A stretch of DNA of 64,000 bases from Paenibacillus sp. FSL R7-0337 (GCF_037969875.1 NZ_CP150218.1:3596001-3660000); one strand, 5' to 3'; positions 49,686-59,442 are shown, counted from the stretch's first letter. The notes: generated by a model from the letters alone, not told the origin. Numbers and translations are program-made.

Positions 49686-50519
49686 CTAATTCGACACCGG
49701 GACGGCGTCATAATATTCTTCCAGTGTAATCCCTCTTTCGGCGATGGAAGCGGCTATCTCCTTGCCTACATAACGGACATGCCAAGGCTCGTACTTGTAC
49801 CCGGTAATGGCCTCCTTGCCCTCAAGGAACCGGATAATATAGCCGTATTCAGCCGCATGGGCGGCAAGCCACTCCGCTTCCTTCGTCCCTGCAAAGCAGC
49901 TCTCGGCTGCACATTTGCCGTCTCTGCCGGACAGGTCAATGGCCAGTCCGGTCTGATGCTCGCTGTGTCCCGGCATGGCGCTGTAAGTACGGGCCTTCTC
50001 TTCACCGTCTCTGGCGACATAGTTATTGAACAGCCTTTTCTGGGTCGATTCCGAACGGTAGCCGGATACACCGGCCAGATAGACCCCGTCCGCCTTCGCT
50101 CCCGCGAACATCTCCTCCAGCGCCGCAGCCGCTTCACGGCGCAGCATGCGCTTCTCAATTTTTTCCGAGAAAATAAAAGGAACATCCGGGTAAACCAGAT
50201 CGGAAGGCTTATACTGCTCCGGCAGGCTGTACTGCTTATTGACCATGACCGCGATGCTCTCCGGCTCGGCTACCACCATCTCCGCATCATTATTCCCCGA
50301 AGTACCATTGCCTGAACCGCCAGGAACTGGCTGATCCGTAGGCTCCGGCACTGCCGAAGCTTCTGGCGCTGCCTCCGGCCCCTCGGCTCCCAGATCTGTG
50401 CCTGTGTTAATATTGGTTCCGTTCTCCGGGGAAGCGGACGGTGTCGTATACTTCCCGATTCCCCAGCCGACCGCAATGACGACGATGAGTAGAATGACAA
50501 TTTTGGCGGTTTTGGACAT
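49686..50519 (-). CDS. D-alanyl-D-alanine carboxypeptidase, VanY family
   Basis: A 277-aa protein. An N-terminal membrane anchor (IVILLIVVIAVGWGIG) is followed by a Pro/Gly/Thr-rich linker to about residue 95 and a zinc peptidase domain. Zinc ligands and catalytic residues: SGYRSESTQKRLF, the S-x-H-x-x-G-x-A-x-D motif in GHSEHQTGLAIDL, and E-x-W-H in YEPWHVRYVG. It trims the terminal D-Ala of peptidoglycan stem peptides outside the cell. ATG 50519 has AGGAGG 10 nt upstream. No vanR/S/H/A-type genes are nearby, so this is a housekeeping peptidase and not a resistance cluster. Confidence 0.9.
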   Translation of the reverse strand: MSKTAKIVILLIVVIAVGWGIGKYTTPSASPENGTNINTGTDLGAEGPEAAPEASAVPEPTDQPVPGGSGNGTSGNNDAEMVVAEPESIAVMVNKQYSLPEQYKPSDLVYPDVPFIFSEKIEKRMLRREAAAALEEMFAGAKADGVYLAGVSGYRSESTQKRLFNNYVARDGEEKARTYSAMPGHSEHQTGLAIDLSGRDGKCAAESCFAGTKEAEWLAAHAAEYGYIIRFLEGKEAITGYKYEPWHVRYVGKEIAASIAERGITLEEYYDAVPVSN

Positions 50520-50683
50520 GCTGTGTAATCCTCCTAAACGTTGTGTACCCTCGCACTCTGAATTCGGCAGAACCCGTTGTATCAAAAGTGCAGGTTACAT
50601 TCTGTATCTCTCTATACTTGTACCCGGTTGTTCCGGTATCTAATAGACAGGCCTAATAGCCAAAAGGTTTCAGTAAATAAATA

Positions 50684-50727
50684 TTACCATAGAGTCATTG
50701 GCTGTTACGCCAACGGCCCTATGGTAA
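50684..50727 (-). terminator. Terminator of the DEAD-box helicase gene
   Basis: TTACCATAG and CTATGGTAA form a 9-bp outer stem with an inner GGC/GCC pair. The minus-strand tail is ATATTTATTTA. It lies 30 nt past the helicase stop. Confidence 0.65.
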
Positions 50728-50756
50728 CAAGGATTAGCTATGCATGTAAAGCGCCT

Positions 50757-52622
50757 TTATCTGGAGGAGCCGCGTCCGCCGCGTGAACCGCCGCCGGAGC
50801 CTCCACTGCGCCCGCCGCGCGATGAATTCCCGCCGCCGCTGCGTCCGCCCGAGCTGAAGCCGCCTTTTCCGCCCTTGGAGCCGCCGCGTGAGCCGCCTTT
50901 GGGAGCGGAGGCGCCTTCGCCCCCGGCATCGTTGCTGCGCGCTACATGCGCCCGGAATTTCGGGCTCGACTTCGCGCCGCCGGGATTGTACCCGGCACCC
51001 GAGCCGGCACCCTTCGAAGCGCCGTAGCTGAAGCCGCCGGCATCTGCGCCCCGGGATACGTTGGTGCTGTAGCCGCTGCTCGGCCCGCCCTGGGAGGCGT
51101 TGCCTCTAGAGGCCCCGCCCCGCGCAGCGCCGCCCTTGCCGCCGCGCCCGCCTGCGGCACCCGCACCTGCACCCGCAGCATAGCCGCTGGCTGGTGCGTT
51201 ATCGCCGCCGCTGGCGAAGGCGCCGTAGCCGCCGCCAGGTCTCGGCTTCTTCGCCGCGCCTTGCCCGGCGGAGTCGCCCTTCCGGCTGCGGCCGCCGCCT
51301 TCCGCAGGCGCGCCCCAGCCGCCTGCGTCCTTGCCGCCGCGTCCGCGCCCGCCCGGACGCCCTGCGGCTTCGCCGCGCGGCGCACCGCCGCTGCGGCCCT
51401 GCCCGCGGCCGCCACGGCCGGCGCGCGCCGCTTCAGGCGCCGCGCTCTGCCGCCCGCGCGGCGAGCCGCCGCCTTGGACGGAGGTGAATTCGCCTACGCC
51501 GAATTCATCCTTCTCGTACCGGCGGCGGTCCAGCCGCTGGGAGATGCCGTGCTCGATCAGCTCGAGCCCGTCGCGCTCGCGCGGCGAAGCGAACGTGATC
51601 GCGAGGCCCTTGCCTCCGGCGCGGCCGGTGCGGCCAATCCGGTGAATATAGCTGTCCGCATCCAGCGGAAGATCATAGTTGAAGATATGGGTGATCCCTT
51701 CAACGTCCAGGCCGCGTGCCGCCACATCCGTAGCCACCAGCAATTGGAGCTTGGCGTCACGGAACCTCTTCATGACGGCTTCGCGCTTGCCCTGCGACAG
51801 ATCGCCATGCAACTCGTCGCATTCATAACCGGCCGCCTGCAGCGCCTCGTTCAGCTTGATGGCCCGGCGCTTCGTCCGGCAGAAGATGATCGCCAGGTAA
51901 GGACGGTCGCGCTCGATCAGGGAGATCAGCGCCTCTTCCTTATTGCGGTCCGAGCATTCCACCACCTGCTGGCGGATATTGTCCAGAGGGATCGGCGAGC
52001 CGCTCTTGATAATGACATCCAGCGGCTCCTTCATATAGTTCGCTGCCAGCCGCTTGATCGGGTCCGGCATTGTCGCGGAGAACAGCATCGTCTGGCGGCG
52101 GTAAGGCACAGCCGTGATGATCGTCTCCACATCCTCCAGGAAGCCCATATGCAGCATCTGGTCCGCTTCATCCAGCACCAGCATCTTCACACCGCTGAGG
52201 TCCAGAGTCTCCCGGCGCAGGTGATCCAGCAGCCGTCCCGGCGTACCGATGATCAGATGTCTGCCGCCTTCCAGCTTACGCAGCTGCTTCTCCACATCCT
52301 GGCCGCCATAGACCGCCAGAATCTTCACACCCGTATGACGGGCCAGCTTGCGCGCCTCTTCGGTAATCTGCAGCGCCAGCTCACGCGTCGGCGCAAGAAT
52401 CAGCGCCTGCGGATACGCGGCCTCAACCCGGATCTTGTCCATAATCGGCAGCAGAAAAGCCAGCGTCTTCCCCGTTCCCGTCTTCGCCCGCGCAATTACA
52501 TCCAGCCCCTGCACCAGTGGCGGAATCGCCTCTTCCTGCACCGGCGTCGGCTTCACGATGCCCTGCCCCTTGAGCAGATCGATCAACACTTCTGATACTC
52601 CTAAATCTTTAAAACCCGGCAA
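50757..52622 (-). CDS. DEAD-box RNA helicase with long RGG/Gly-rich tail
   Basis: A 621-aa ATP-dependent RNA helicase. Core residues 1-375: Q motif GIVKPTPVQEEAIPP, motif I ARAKTGTGKT, Ia PTRELALQI, II VLDEADQML, III SAT, IV-V IIFCRTKRR and ATDVAARGLDV, VI YIHRIGRTGRAG. The last ~240 residues are a low-complexity Gly/Arg/Ser/Ala tail with many RGG and GGR repeats, expected to be disordered RNA-binding sequence and a driver of condensates or cold-shock function. TTG 52622 is chosen, with GAGGTG 6 nt upstream. It resembles CshA/DeaD proteins of cold-adapted RNA metabolism. Confidence 0.92.
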   Translation of the reverse strand: MPGFKDLGVSEVLIDLLKGQGIVKPTPVQEEAIPPLVQGLDVIARAKTGTGKTLAFLLPIMDKIRVEAAYPQALILAPTRELALQITEEARKLARHTGVKILAVYGGQDVEKQLRKLEGGRHLIIGTPGRLLDHLRRETLDLSGVKMLVLDEADQMLHMGFLEDVETIITAVPYRRQTMLFSATMPDPIKRLAANYMKEPLDVIIKSGSPIPLDNIRQQVVECSDRNKEEALISLIERDRPYLAIIFCRTKRRAIKLNEALQAAGYECDELHGDLSQGKREAVMKRFRDAKLQLLVATDVAARGLDVEGITHIFNYDLPLDADSYIHRIGRTGRAGGKGLAITFASPRERDGLELIEHGISQRLDRRRYEKDEFGVGEFTSVQGGGSPRGRQSAAPEAARAGRGGRGQGRSGGAPRGEAAGRPGGRGRGGKDAGGWGAPAEGGGRSRKGDSAGQGAAKKPRPGGGYGAFASGGDNAPASGYAAGAGAGAAGGRGGKGGAARGGASRGNASQGGPSSGYSTNVSRGADAGGFSYGASKGAGSGAGYNPGGAKSSPKFRAHVARSNDAGGEGASAPKGGSRGGSKGGKGGFSSGGRSGGGNSSRGGRSGGSGGGSRGGRGSSR

Positions 52623-53012
52623 TTGCTCCACCTCACTAATTTCCCTAAATTTAAGTTCAGCATGTCAGTCCATAACTTATATTTATCCATGTAACGGAGT
52701 AATGTACGCAAGCGTTAGCAGAGGGGGATGTCACCCTCAGGCCCTTTTACAAGGACGGTACCGTTCACATTCTTATCGTTTCAAATAAAAGCGGAAGCAC
52801 CCCGTCACCGGAGCCCTTCCGTCCCATGGGCCCGCAAGGCAGCGGTCAAACGTTCGGTTATACGGCGCAGCAGCGATCCACCGGACGTTCAGACGGCACT
52901 CCATTTGCGTTCCATTACACTTTAATTGTGGCAAGTTATCTTAATATTGTACTTGATTGTGCAGCCTTTGTGTGCATCCGGTGAAGAATAATTATTTATC
53001 CGGCTCTTCCGG
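52623..53012. other. Gene-free interval
   Basis: Nearly 400 bp without a supportable gene. It contains a partial copy of the palindromic repeat core (TTTTACAAGGACGGTACCGTTC at 52744-52765 in two overlapping pieces) and an AT-rich stretch around 52930-52960. The plus strand has G-rich short ORFs without ribosome sites. Confidence 0.5.
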
Positions 53013-54683
53013 CTAGAATCTGCCCGATTTGAAGATGGAGAACAGCAGCCACAGAATCATAAGCAGTGCAATGACTGAACCGATCTCCACAATCGGGAAG
53101 TCCCAGAGCAGCGACGGCTCCCCGCGCAGGGAGGAGGCAACGATCAGTCCAGCCATGATGATGCTGAAGGCCAGCAGCACGATACTGAAGGAGAGGCGGT
53201 TACCGATCCGGCTGAACTTATGCTCCAGGTCCTGCAGCTCGGGTACTCCGATCTCTACCTTCAGCTTCCCCTTGCTGATCAGCGAGGAGAGCTGCCGGGC
53301 TTGGGCAGGCAGCTCGACCAGACTCTCGGCAAGATCAGCGACCCCACCCAGCAGCTTGCGCTGCAGGCGGCTTCCGCTGAAGCGCTGCTTGACCAGACGT
53401 CTGCCGAACGGCTCGGCCATCTGCATAATGCTGAAGGCCGGGTCCAGGCTGGCGACCATGCCCTCCAGGGTCAGCATCGTCTTGCCCAGCAGCGCCAGAT
53501 CTGGCGGAATGACCAGCCGGTGCTTGCGGGCAATACTGAACAGATCATTCAGCGCCTTGCCGATGCTGACATGCTTGAACGGGATATCATAATACTGCTC
53601 GCGCAGCCGGTCCATATCCTCGTGCAGCGCCATCCGGTCGGCCTCCTCCGGGATCACTCCCAGGCGCAGAATGGCCCGTACCATCGAGTCCGTATTCTTG
53701 CGCATGAGTGCAATCACCAACGCGGACAGGCCATCCTTCATATCCTCGCTAAGCCGCCCGACCATTCCGAAGTCAATTAGAGCCAGCTTCCCGTCCTTCA
53801 GCACCATGACATTGCCGGGATGCGGATCCGCGTGAAAGAAGCCATGAATGAAAATCTGATTCAACATCATCTCCACAAACTGCTGGGCGATCGTCTTAAG
53901 CTTCACACCCGAGCCCAGCAGCTCGTCCTTGCGGTTCAGGGTAATTCCTTCCATGTACTCCATGGTCAGAATCCTGGTGGAGCTGAAATCCCAATAGATG
54001 GCCGGTATATATACGTTATCTTGGGCAGACAGCTGCCCGGCTATACGCTCGGCATTGCGCCCTTCCTGGGCATAATCCAGCTCCTCCAGCAGAGCACGGG
54101 AGAATTCCTCGACCATCCGGGCTAATCCGTATTGCCTGGCCCAGTCCATCTTGCGCTCGGCGAGCAGGCTTAGATCCGATAGAATCTCAAGATCCCTGCC
54201 CATCGTCCGCATGACGCCTGGGCGTTGTATTTTGACCGCTACACTCTGCCCGCCATGCAGCACAGCGCGGTGCACTTGGCCGATGGAGGCGGCAGCGAGC
54301 GGATTGTTCTCGAAGTATTCGAAGACCGCATCAATAGGCTGGTCCAGCTCCTGCTCCAGAATATTGCGGGCCGTCTCGGCTGAGAACGGCGGCACATTGT
54401 CCTGCAGCTTGACCAGCTCCTGAATAATCGCATCAGGCAGCAGATCGGAGCGCGTACTGGCAAGCTGGCCCAATTTGACGAAGGTCGGCCCCAGCTCCTC
54501 CAGCACCCTGCGGACCCGTTCAGCGAGGGTCACACTTTCATGAACCTCCTGTGTGATGATCCGGCGGGGAAGCGACAGAAGATGGTAGAGGCCCAGTTCC
54601 TCCACCATATAGCCGAAGCCATGACGCATAAGCGCCATGGCGATTGCCCGGTAACGTCCGGCGTGCCTTATGCGGACAGCCAT
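53013..54683 (-). CDS. UbiB/ABC1-family atypical kinase (AarF-like)
   Basis: A 556-aa protein-kinase-like protein. It has the KxGQ-type motif TFVKLGQLASTRSDLLP with PFSAETARNILEQEL, the A-rich loop PLAAASIGQVHRA in place of the Gly-rich loop, VAVKIQRPG, and the catalytic GFFHADPHPGNVMV with LIDFGMVGRL. Two C-terminal hydrophobic helices (FSIVLLAFSIIMAGLIVA and VIALLMILWLLFSIF) anchor it. Homologues support isoprenoid-quinone synthesis or lipid homeostasis. It directly follows (no gap) the phasin-like gene, with which it forms a common pair in Firmicutes. Confidence 0.9.
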   Translation of the reverse strand: MAVRIRHAGRYRAIAMALMRHGFGYMVEELGLYHLLSLPRRIITQEVHESVTLAERVRRVLEELGPTFVKLGQLASTRSDLLPDAIIQELVKLQDNVPPFSAETARNILEQELDQPIDAVFEYFENNPLAAASIGQVHRAVLHGGQSVAVKIQRPGVMRTMGRDLEILSDLSLLAERKMDWARQYGLARMVEEFSRALLEELDYAQEGRNAERIAGQLSAQDNVYIPAIYWDFSSTRILTMEYMEGITLNRKDELLGSGVKLKTIAQQFVEMMLNQIFIHGFFHADPHPGNVMVLKDGKLALIDFGMVGRLSEDMKDGLSALVIALMRKNTDSMVRAILRLGVIPEEADRMALHEDMDRLREQYYDIPFKHVSIGKALNDLFSIARKHRLVIPPDLALLGKTMLTLEGMVASLDPAFSIMQMAEPFGRRLVKQRFSGSRLQRKLLGGVADLAESLVELPAQARQLSSLISKGKLKVEIGVPELQDLEHKFSRIGNRLSFSIVLLAFSIIMAGLIVASSLRGEPSLLWDFPIVEIGSVIALLMILWLLFSIFKSGRF

Positions 54684-55031
54684 TTATTCCGTACGCTGTT
54701 CCGGCACGGTGGTCTCCTGGGGTGACTTGCCTTCCAGCTCGGCAACACGGCCCTCAAGCTGGGCAATACGCGACTCCAGCCTGGTGATATCCTCCTGCAC
54801 AGGTACCTTAAGCTCCTTCAGCACCCGCTGAACCTGCTCCTGCACGGCAGACTTGAACACACCCCGTTCTTCATCTCCGCGCTCTACCAGCCGATCCACC
54901 AGAGCCTTGGATTCCGACGGGGCCAACTCACCCCGCTTCACCAGCTCGTCTACGACCTTTTCAACCTTTTCCTTGCTGACAATGGTGAGGCCTACGCCTA
55001 ATGAGATAGCTTTCTTCAACAGATCACTCAT
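54684..55031 (-). CDS. Phasin-like polyhydroxyalkanoate granule/regulator-type protein
   Basis: A 115-aa helical protein: MSDLLKKAISLGVGLTIVSK, then KVEKVVDELVKRGELAPSES, a coiled-coil C-terminus (DITRLESRIAQLEGRVAELE). This matches the PhaF/phasin-like family commonly encoded next to UbiB kinases. It starts at ATG 55031 with GGGAGGG upstream. Its stop is adjacent to the UbiB start. Function is unclear; nothing suggests PHA synthesis in the window. Confidence 0.8.
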   Translation of the reverse strand: MSDLLKKAISLGVGLTIVSKEKVEKVVDELVKRGELAPSESKALVDRLVERGDEERGVFKSAVQEQVQRVLKELKVPVQEDITRLESRIAQLEGRVAELEGKSPQETTVPEQRTE

Positions 55032-55091
55032 GGTACTTCCCTCCCAAAGATTGCAGTTATGGATAAAGTATACCCCTTCGCCCGCCATTTC

Positions 55092-55117
55092 ACAAAATAA
55101 CCCCGCAAAGTGGGGCT
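55092..55117 (-). terminator. Terminator of the ThuA-like gene
   Basis: CCCC-actttg-GGGG type stem (AACCCCGC...GTGGGGCTT) with TTATTTTG after it on the minus strand, just past the ThuA-like stop and before the phasin-like gene. Confidence 0.7.
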
Positions 55118-55146
55118 TAGCTTCGATATTACTGATTATTTGCTAA

Positions 55147-55779
55147 TTATCTGGGGATACGCGCCGCCCAGGTGGCTGCCCGCAGAATCAGCTGGCGGAT
55201 CGCCGGATGCCGGAACGACGGCTCATGATGGCCGGGCATCAGATAGACCACCCGTCCCAGGCCATAGCTGTGGCACCAGGCTGCAGGCAGCATCTCCCCG
55301 TCCGCTTCATATTCGAGCAGAATCTGCTTCTCGGTGAACGGATCGAACTCGAACCGGTACGGCTCTTCATCGAGCTGGAAGTCTTCAATGCCTTCGGTAA
55401 TATCATGCTCCTGCACCTTGAACTGAAGCGGAGTATAGGCCGGATGGCCGGTGAATCTGCCGCCAATCAGCTGGGCCAGTTCATAACGCTTCGCCAGGGA
55501 TATTCCGGTGTGAAGGACAATCAGACCGCCGCCTCCGCTGACATAGCTCAGCAGACCTGCCGTCTGCTGTGGAGATACGGTTTCATTCCACAATTCATTG
55601 TATGCGATACACAGATCATATCCGGAGAGATGCTCGCTCAGCATCAGCTTCTTGTTCTCCGAGCATTGCACGGTCAGAAGCTCATTCAGAATTTCACTGA
55701 CCTGTTTGTCCACACCTTGCAACGGGTGAAACCGGGGGTGTGTGTAATCGCCTAACAACAGGCATTTTCTCTTATCCAT
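55147..55779 (-). CDS. ThuA-like family protein
   Basis: A 210-aa class-I glutamine amidotransferase-like protein. It begins KRKCLLLGDYTHPRFHPLQG, contains YDLCIAYNELWNETVS, GGGLIVLHTGISLAKRYELAQ, the family block HPAYTPLQFKVQEHDITEGI and GRVVYLMPGHHEPSFRHPAI. Trehalose-utilisation (ThuA) relatives process sugar derivatives. No sugar genes adjoin it, so the substrate is open. Confidence 0.85.
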   Translation of the reverse strand: MDKRKCLLLGDYTHPRFHPLQGVDKQVSEILNELLTVQCSENKKLMLSEHLSGYDLCIAYNELWNETVSPQQTAGLLSYVSGGGGLIVLHTGISLAKRYELAQLIGGRFTGHPAYTPLQFKVQEHDITEGIEDFQLDEEPYRFEFDPFTEKQILLEYEADGEMLPAAWCHSYGLGRVVYLMPGHHEPSFRHPAIRQLILRAATWAARIPR

Positions 55780-55833
55780 AGGTCTCCTCCTCCATATCTC
55801 TCTGTATTTGTAGTTGTAATTGAATGTCCGCTG

Positions 55834-56646
55834 CTAACGGTTAGCCGCAATATAGCGGCCCAGGGTAACGAACATGCTGCCCATCCGCTCGTGCTCCGGC
55901 ATGACGATCCGCTTCACGCCTTCTTCCTTCAGAGCCTCCGAGGTCAGACGGCCGACAGATACCGCCAGCACCCTGTCTTCAAAAGCCTGCACCAGCGCGG
56001 CAAGCCGCCCCTGCTCCCGCGCATGCTGTGCCAGGAAGCGGAACTGCGGGGCACTTGTGAACGCCACCGCATCCACCTGCCCTTCCGTAATCTCTGCAAG
56101 CAGCAGATCCAGCGCTCCAGGCTCCGGCTGAGTATACCGGTAAGGCTGCACACAGCTTACCGCTGCGCCTGCCTGCTCCAGCCATCCGACCAGTTGCGGG
56201 GCAGTCTCCCCGTGCAGCTGAAGCATGACGCGCTTACCCTGCAGGTCATAGTCCTGCAGGCCGCGGATCAGTCCGGCAGAGCTGCCGTCATCGTCACGCA
56301 CGACCGGCTCAATTCCCCGTTTCTTCAGGGCATTCACTGTCTTATAGCCACGGGCAGCAACAGGTGAGGCAGAGAGAACCTCCAGGAAGCGGTCTGCAAG
56401 CGCAAGCTTCTCAGCCGTCTCGAACAATGCATCCAGCCCCATACCGGTAGTCAGAATAGCCAGATCCGGCGGCTGCTCCGTCCAGGCAATCAGCCCCTCA
56501 CGCAGGGCGGCATCATCCAGAAAGGTTGTCCCTTGAGCGGGACGGTGCAGCGCGATTCCTCCCATATTCTCTACCAGCTTGGCCATGTCTTCCGCTTTAC
56601 GCGGACCGGCCAGGGCTACGGTAATGCCCTTTAATTGCTCTGCCAT
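55834..56646 (-). CDS. Uroporphyrinogen-III synthase family (HemD-like)
   Basis: A 270-aa protein of the HemD fold: two alternating domains with KGITVALAGPRKAEDMAKLV, ILTTGMGLDALFETAE, MLQLHGETAPQLVGWLEQAG, YRYTQPEP and AVAFTSAPQFRFLAQHAR. It closes hydroxymethylbilane to uroporphyrinogen III for haem, sirohaem or B12. It stands alone, without hemA/B/C/L, so it may be a second, pathway-dedicated copy (sirohaem or cobalamin); that is inference. Confidence 0.85.
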   Translation of the reverse strand: MAEQLKGITVALAGPRKAEDMAKLVENMGGIALHRPAQGTTFLDDAALREGLIAWTEQPPDLAILTTGMGLDALFETAEKLALADRFLEVLSASPVAARGYKTVNALKKRGIEPVVRDDDGSSAGLIRGLQDYDLQGKRVMLQLHGETAPQLVGWLEQAGAAVSCVQPYRYTQPEPGALDLLLAEITEGQVDAVAFTSAPQFRFLAQHAREQGRLAALVQAFEDRVLAVSVGRLTSEALKEEGVKRIVMPEHERMGSMFVTLGRYIAANR

Positions 56647-56737
56647 GAACGATTCTCCCCTTCATCACCCCGTATTGTTGCTTATCAGTATACTTGCAAA
56701 GTGAGGTAAAAGAAAAGACCAGACCGCATATTCGGCC

Positions 56738-58792
56738 TCAGGAATTCTGCTGGCCCTCAGGGCGGATCTCCCCAGGCTTGACCGCTTCCGGTACGGCAGG
56801 AGCCTCGTTTCCCGGGTACAGCTTGAAGCGTCCGACCAGCTGCTGCAATTCATCGGCTTGGCGGCTAAGGTCGGCTGAGGAAGAGGCGATCTCTTCCACC
56901 GAGGCAAGCTGCTGCTGGGCTGCTGCCGAGATCGTCTCGGTACTGCCTGCCGCAGCCTCGGTAATGCCGCGGATCTCGCTAATGGCCTGGTCCAGACTGT
57001 CTGCTTCTGCAGTCAGGGTCTGAACACCTTCGTTCATCCCGCCTATGGTCTCTGCGGCCCCCTTAATTGCCCTGCGGATGCGCGAGAACGAACGTCCCGT
57101 TGTATCCACAGCCATAATGCCGTCCATTACCTTGCTCTTCGCATCCTCCATGGTTGACGTAGCCCGGAGCATCTCTGAATGGATAGAGGCTACCTGTTCG
57201 GAGATCAGGCTTGCCGACTTCCCGGATTCTTCTGCCAGCTTGCGGACCTCCGAGGCTACCACAGCGAATCCGCGCCCCTGTTCACCGGCTCTGGCCGCTT
57301 CTATGGATGCATTCAGCGCCAGCAGGTTCGTCTGCCGCGAGATTCCCGAGATCACACCGGTAATCCCCTGGATCTGCCCCACCCGCTCGCTCAGTTGATC
57401 AATGACGGTACCCATTTCCTCCACGGTTTCATGAATCCCGTTGATTTTGTCGACTACGCTGATGACCGAATCATTGCCCTCCGAAGCCGACAGCGAGGTC
57501 TTGTCCATCATTACCGACACCTGCTTCATGAACTCCGAGATATGGGCTACCTCGGTTGTGGTGGCAGCTGTGCTTGCCATCCCTTTATGTACACTATTGA
57601 CCTGCTGCTGCGTGCCGGCCGCCACCTCCTGGATAGCCACTGTAACATGCTCTATAGCTTTGGTCGTCTGCTCTGCCCCGGCGCTCAGCTGCTCAGCGGA
57701 GAAAGAGACATTATCCGTCATGGTCTGTACCCCGATAATCATCTGCCGCAGATTATCCACCATCTGGCGGAAATTCACAGCCAGCAGACCGATCTCATCC
57801 CCCCGGAAGTCCCCGATATCCTGCGACAGGTCGCCGCCGGCAATCCGCTCAGTTGCCTTGCGCAGGCGGATCAGCGGCTTCAGAATCGACGCGATGTTGA
57901 AATAGATCAGCACCAGCGCCAGCAGCACGGATATAGAGAGGACCAGCCAGACCGTCTCACGGATGTCGCTGGTTGCCTGTGTAATCTCATTCAGGCTGAT
58001 GGTGCCCCCGATTCTCCAGCCCGTCAGCTCATTCACCATGAAGGTCATCTTCTTAGGTGCATCCTTATATACATAATCGAAGCTTCCGCTCTCGCTCCCG
58101 AACATCTGCTTCACGAACTCAAGCGAAGATTCCGCGCCAATCGCTTCTGTGGGATGAACCAGGAATTTCTTGCTGTTGTCTACAATCAGAATGTAGCCCT
58201 CCTGGCCGACCTTGATTTTCGTCATATCGGCAAGGGAGGACAGATTCAGATCAAGGCTGACTACGCCGTCTCCGCCCGCGAGCACCGCCGATACCGCAAT
58301 GGCGCTCTCCCCCTTCACCGTCTGAAATACCGGGGAGATCACTGTGCCGCTGCCCTGCTTAAGCGCATTGATATATGTATTTTCCTTGCGGGGATCATAG
58401 CCCTCCGGCAACTCCAGCTCAGCCGCACGGATGCTCTTTCCCTTGCTGGTTCCGGCATAAATATCAAGCACATCGGGATGAAGCGCCGCATACTCCCTCA
58501 ATCTGCTCCCCAGCTCAGGGGCCGTCAGACCAGCCGCCTCGTTATTAATGGAATCTGCCGGAAGCTGTCCGGCAAAATAGAGGATATCATCTATTTTCGA
58601 CTGTATATTGGAACTTATGATCTGGTTCACTGCAATTACACTTTCCTGGGCATTATTAGTAAGCTGCTCCTCCATGGTGCTGCTGGCAGATTGATAGGTT
58701 AGCCAGCCTATAATGATGCTCGGTACCAGCAAGACAAGCAGATAGGTAGTAATCAGCTTCGTACGGATGTTCAGACGCACCTTTTTATTCAT
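56738..58792 (-). CDS. Methyl-accepting chemotaxis protein
   Basis: A 684-aa chemoreceptor. TM1 ([19 protein letters not shown]) and TM2 near 285-305 ([19 protein letters not shown]) enclose a dCache-type sensor domain of about 250 residues (RVAELE-like helices; [20 protein letters not shown] and [15 protein letters not shown]). A HAMP domain ([20 protein letters not shown]) leads into the MA signalling domain with the hairpin core [20 protein letters not shown] and [18 protein letters not shown]. Ligand unknown. Confidence 0.93.
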   Translation of the reverse strand: MNKKVRLNIRTKLITTYLLVLLVPSIIIGWLTYQSASSTMEEQLTNNAQESVIAVNQIISSNIQSKIDDILYFAGQLPADSINNEAAGLTAPELGSRLREYAALHPDVLDIYAGTSKGKSIRAAELELPEGYDPRKENTYINALKQGSGTVISPVFQTVKGESAIAVSAVLAGGDGVVSLDLNLSSLADMTKIKVGQEGYILIVDNSKKFLVHPTEAIGAESSLEFVKQMFGSESGSFDYVYKDAPKKMTFMVNELTGWRIGGTISLNEITQATSDIRETVWLVLSISVLLALVLIYFNIASILKPLIRLRKATERIAGGDLSQDIGDFRGDEIGLLAVNFRQMVDNLRQMIIGVQTMTDNVSFSAEQLSAGAEQTTKAIEHVTVAIQEVAAGTQQQVNSVHKGMASTAATTTEVAHISEFMKQVSVMMDKTSLSASEGNDSVISVVDKINGIHETVEEMGTVIDQLSERVGQIQGITGVISGISRQTNLLALNASIEAARAGEQGRGFAVVASEVRKLAEESGKSASLISEQVASIHSEMLRATSTMEDAKSKVMDGIMAVDTTGRSFSRIRRAIKGAAETIGGMNEGVQTLTAEADSLDQAISEIRGITEAAAGSTETISAAAQQQLASVEEIASSSADLSRQADELQQLVGRFKLYPGNEAPAVPEAVKPGEIRPEGQQNS

Positions 58793-58963
58793 ATGATGGA
58801 CTCACTCTCTCTTTCTCGCTTTCTCTCTTTCTTCATGGGTCTTAAGGTGGATCATGGCAGCAGACTTTATATATAATTAAATATCAGCCCCCAAAACCCT
58901 CTTTTTTCCGGTAATTAATGATAATTTCCCTATATTTATTGATAATTTTTATAGGAGTACAGC

Positions 58964-58994
58964 AAAAAGACCGTTCCAATGAAAACGGTCTTTT
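58964..58994 (-). terminator. Terminator of the Fur-family gene
   Basis: AAAAAGACCGTT and AACGGTCTTTT form a stem with A/T tracts on both sides. It lies between the Fur-like stop and the chemoreceptor start. The 58793-58960 remainder is CT-rich then AT-rich, with nothing else recognisable. Confidence 0.8.
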
Positions 58995-59040
58995 GTTATA
59001 TTCTGTTACTATGCCGACTGTCGCAGCTCATACAAACGTC

Positions 59041-59442
59041 CTAGTTCTGGCGTGAATTCCTGCTCTGGCAGGCCGGGCAGATCCCCCCGAATACCACATG
59101 CGTATGAGTGATCGAATAGCCCGTATCCGCCGCTACCGAATCGCTCCACTCCTGCGGGACCTGGCTCATTACTTCATCCACCGCACCGCAGATTTCACAG
59201 ACAATATGCTGGTGGTCGTCCAGACGCGCATCATACCGGCTGGCCGCCTCGCCCAGCTTCAGTTCGCGGATCATCTGCTTATCTGTAAGATAGCGCAGGG
59301 AATTGTAGACCGTTCCATAGGCCAGGTTATGCCCCTGCTCGACCAGCCGGTTCATGACTTCGGCAGCGGTAGGGTGATCATGGGAATTGCGGACGATATC
59401 GTATACGGCTTGACGCTGAGAGGTAAGGTTCAGGGTTCTCAT
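59041..59442 (-). CDS. Fur-family metalloregulator, PerR-like
   Basis: A 133-aa regulator. The winged helix is LTSQRQAVYDIVRNSHDHPT and MNRLVEQGHNLAYGTVYNSL (about 5-60). The metal domain has SRYDARLDDHQHIVCEICG, a pattern close to PerR's regulatory site (Asp, His-x-His), and structural zinc cysteines in CEIC and CPAC. PerR senses peroxide through iron-catalysed histidine oxidation; the D/H set here favours PerR or an Fe-type paralogue over Zur. The third of three nearby ATGs (59442) was chosen for spacing from GAGG. Possible targets in the window include the glutathione peroxidase, but no box is apparent. Confidence 0.85.
   Translation of the reverse strand: MRTLNLTSQRQAVYDIVRNSHDHPTAAEVMNRLVEQGHNLAYGTVYNSLRYLTDKQMIRELKLGEAASRYDARLDDHQHIVCEICGAVDEVMSQVPQEWSDSVAADTGYSITHTHVVFGGICPACQSRNSRQN

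Noticed and set aside
49686..50519. Glycopeptide-resistance cluster
   Set aside because: The VanY-type peptidase is alone; there are no VanH, VanA/B ligase, VanX or VanR/S genes beside it.
50946..52595. A 549-codon open frame on the plus strand
   Set aside because: It is antisense to the DEAD-box helicase, has no ribosome site or recognisable domain, and its openness follows from the high-GC, Gly-rich composition of the helicase tail.
54684..55031. Polyhydroxyalkanoate synthesis locus
   Set aside because: Only the phasin-like protein is present; there are no phaA, phaB or phaC genes, and this family is commonly paired with UbiB kinases.
57179..58702. A 507-codon plus-strand frame
   Set aside because: Lies antisense to the chemoreceptor gene, whose sensor, HAMP and signalling motifs are all clear; the antisense product shows no domain.
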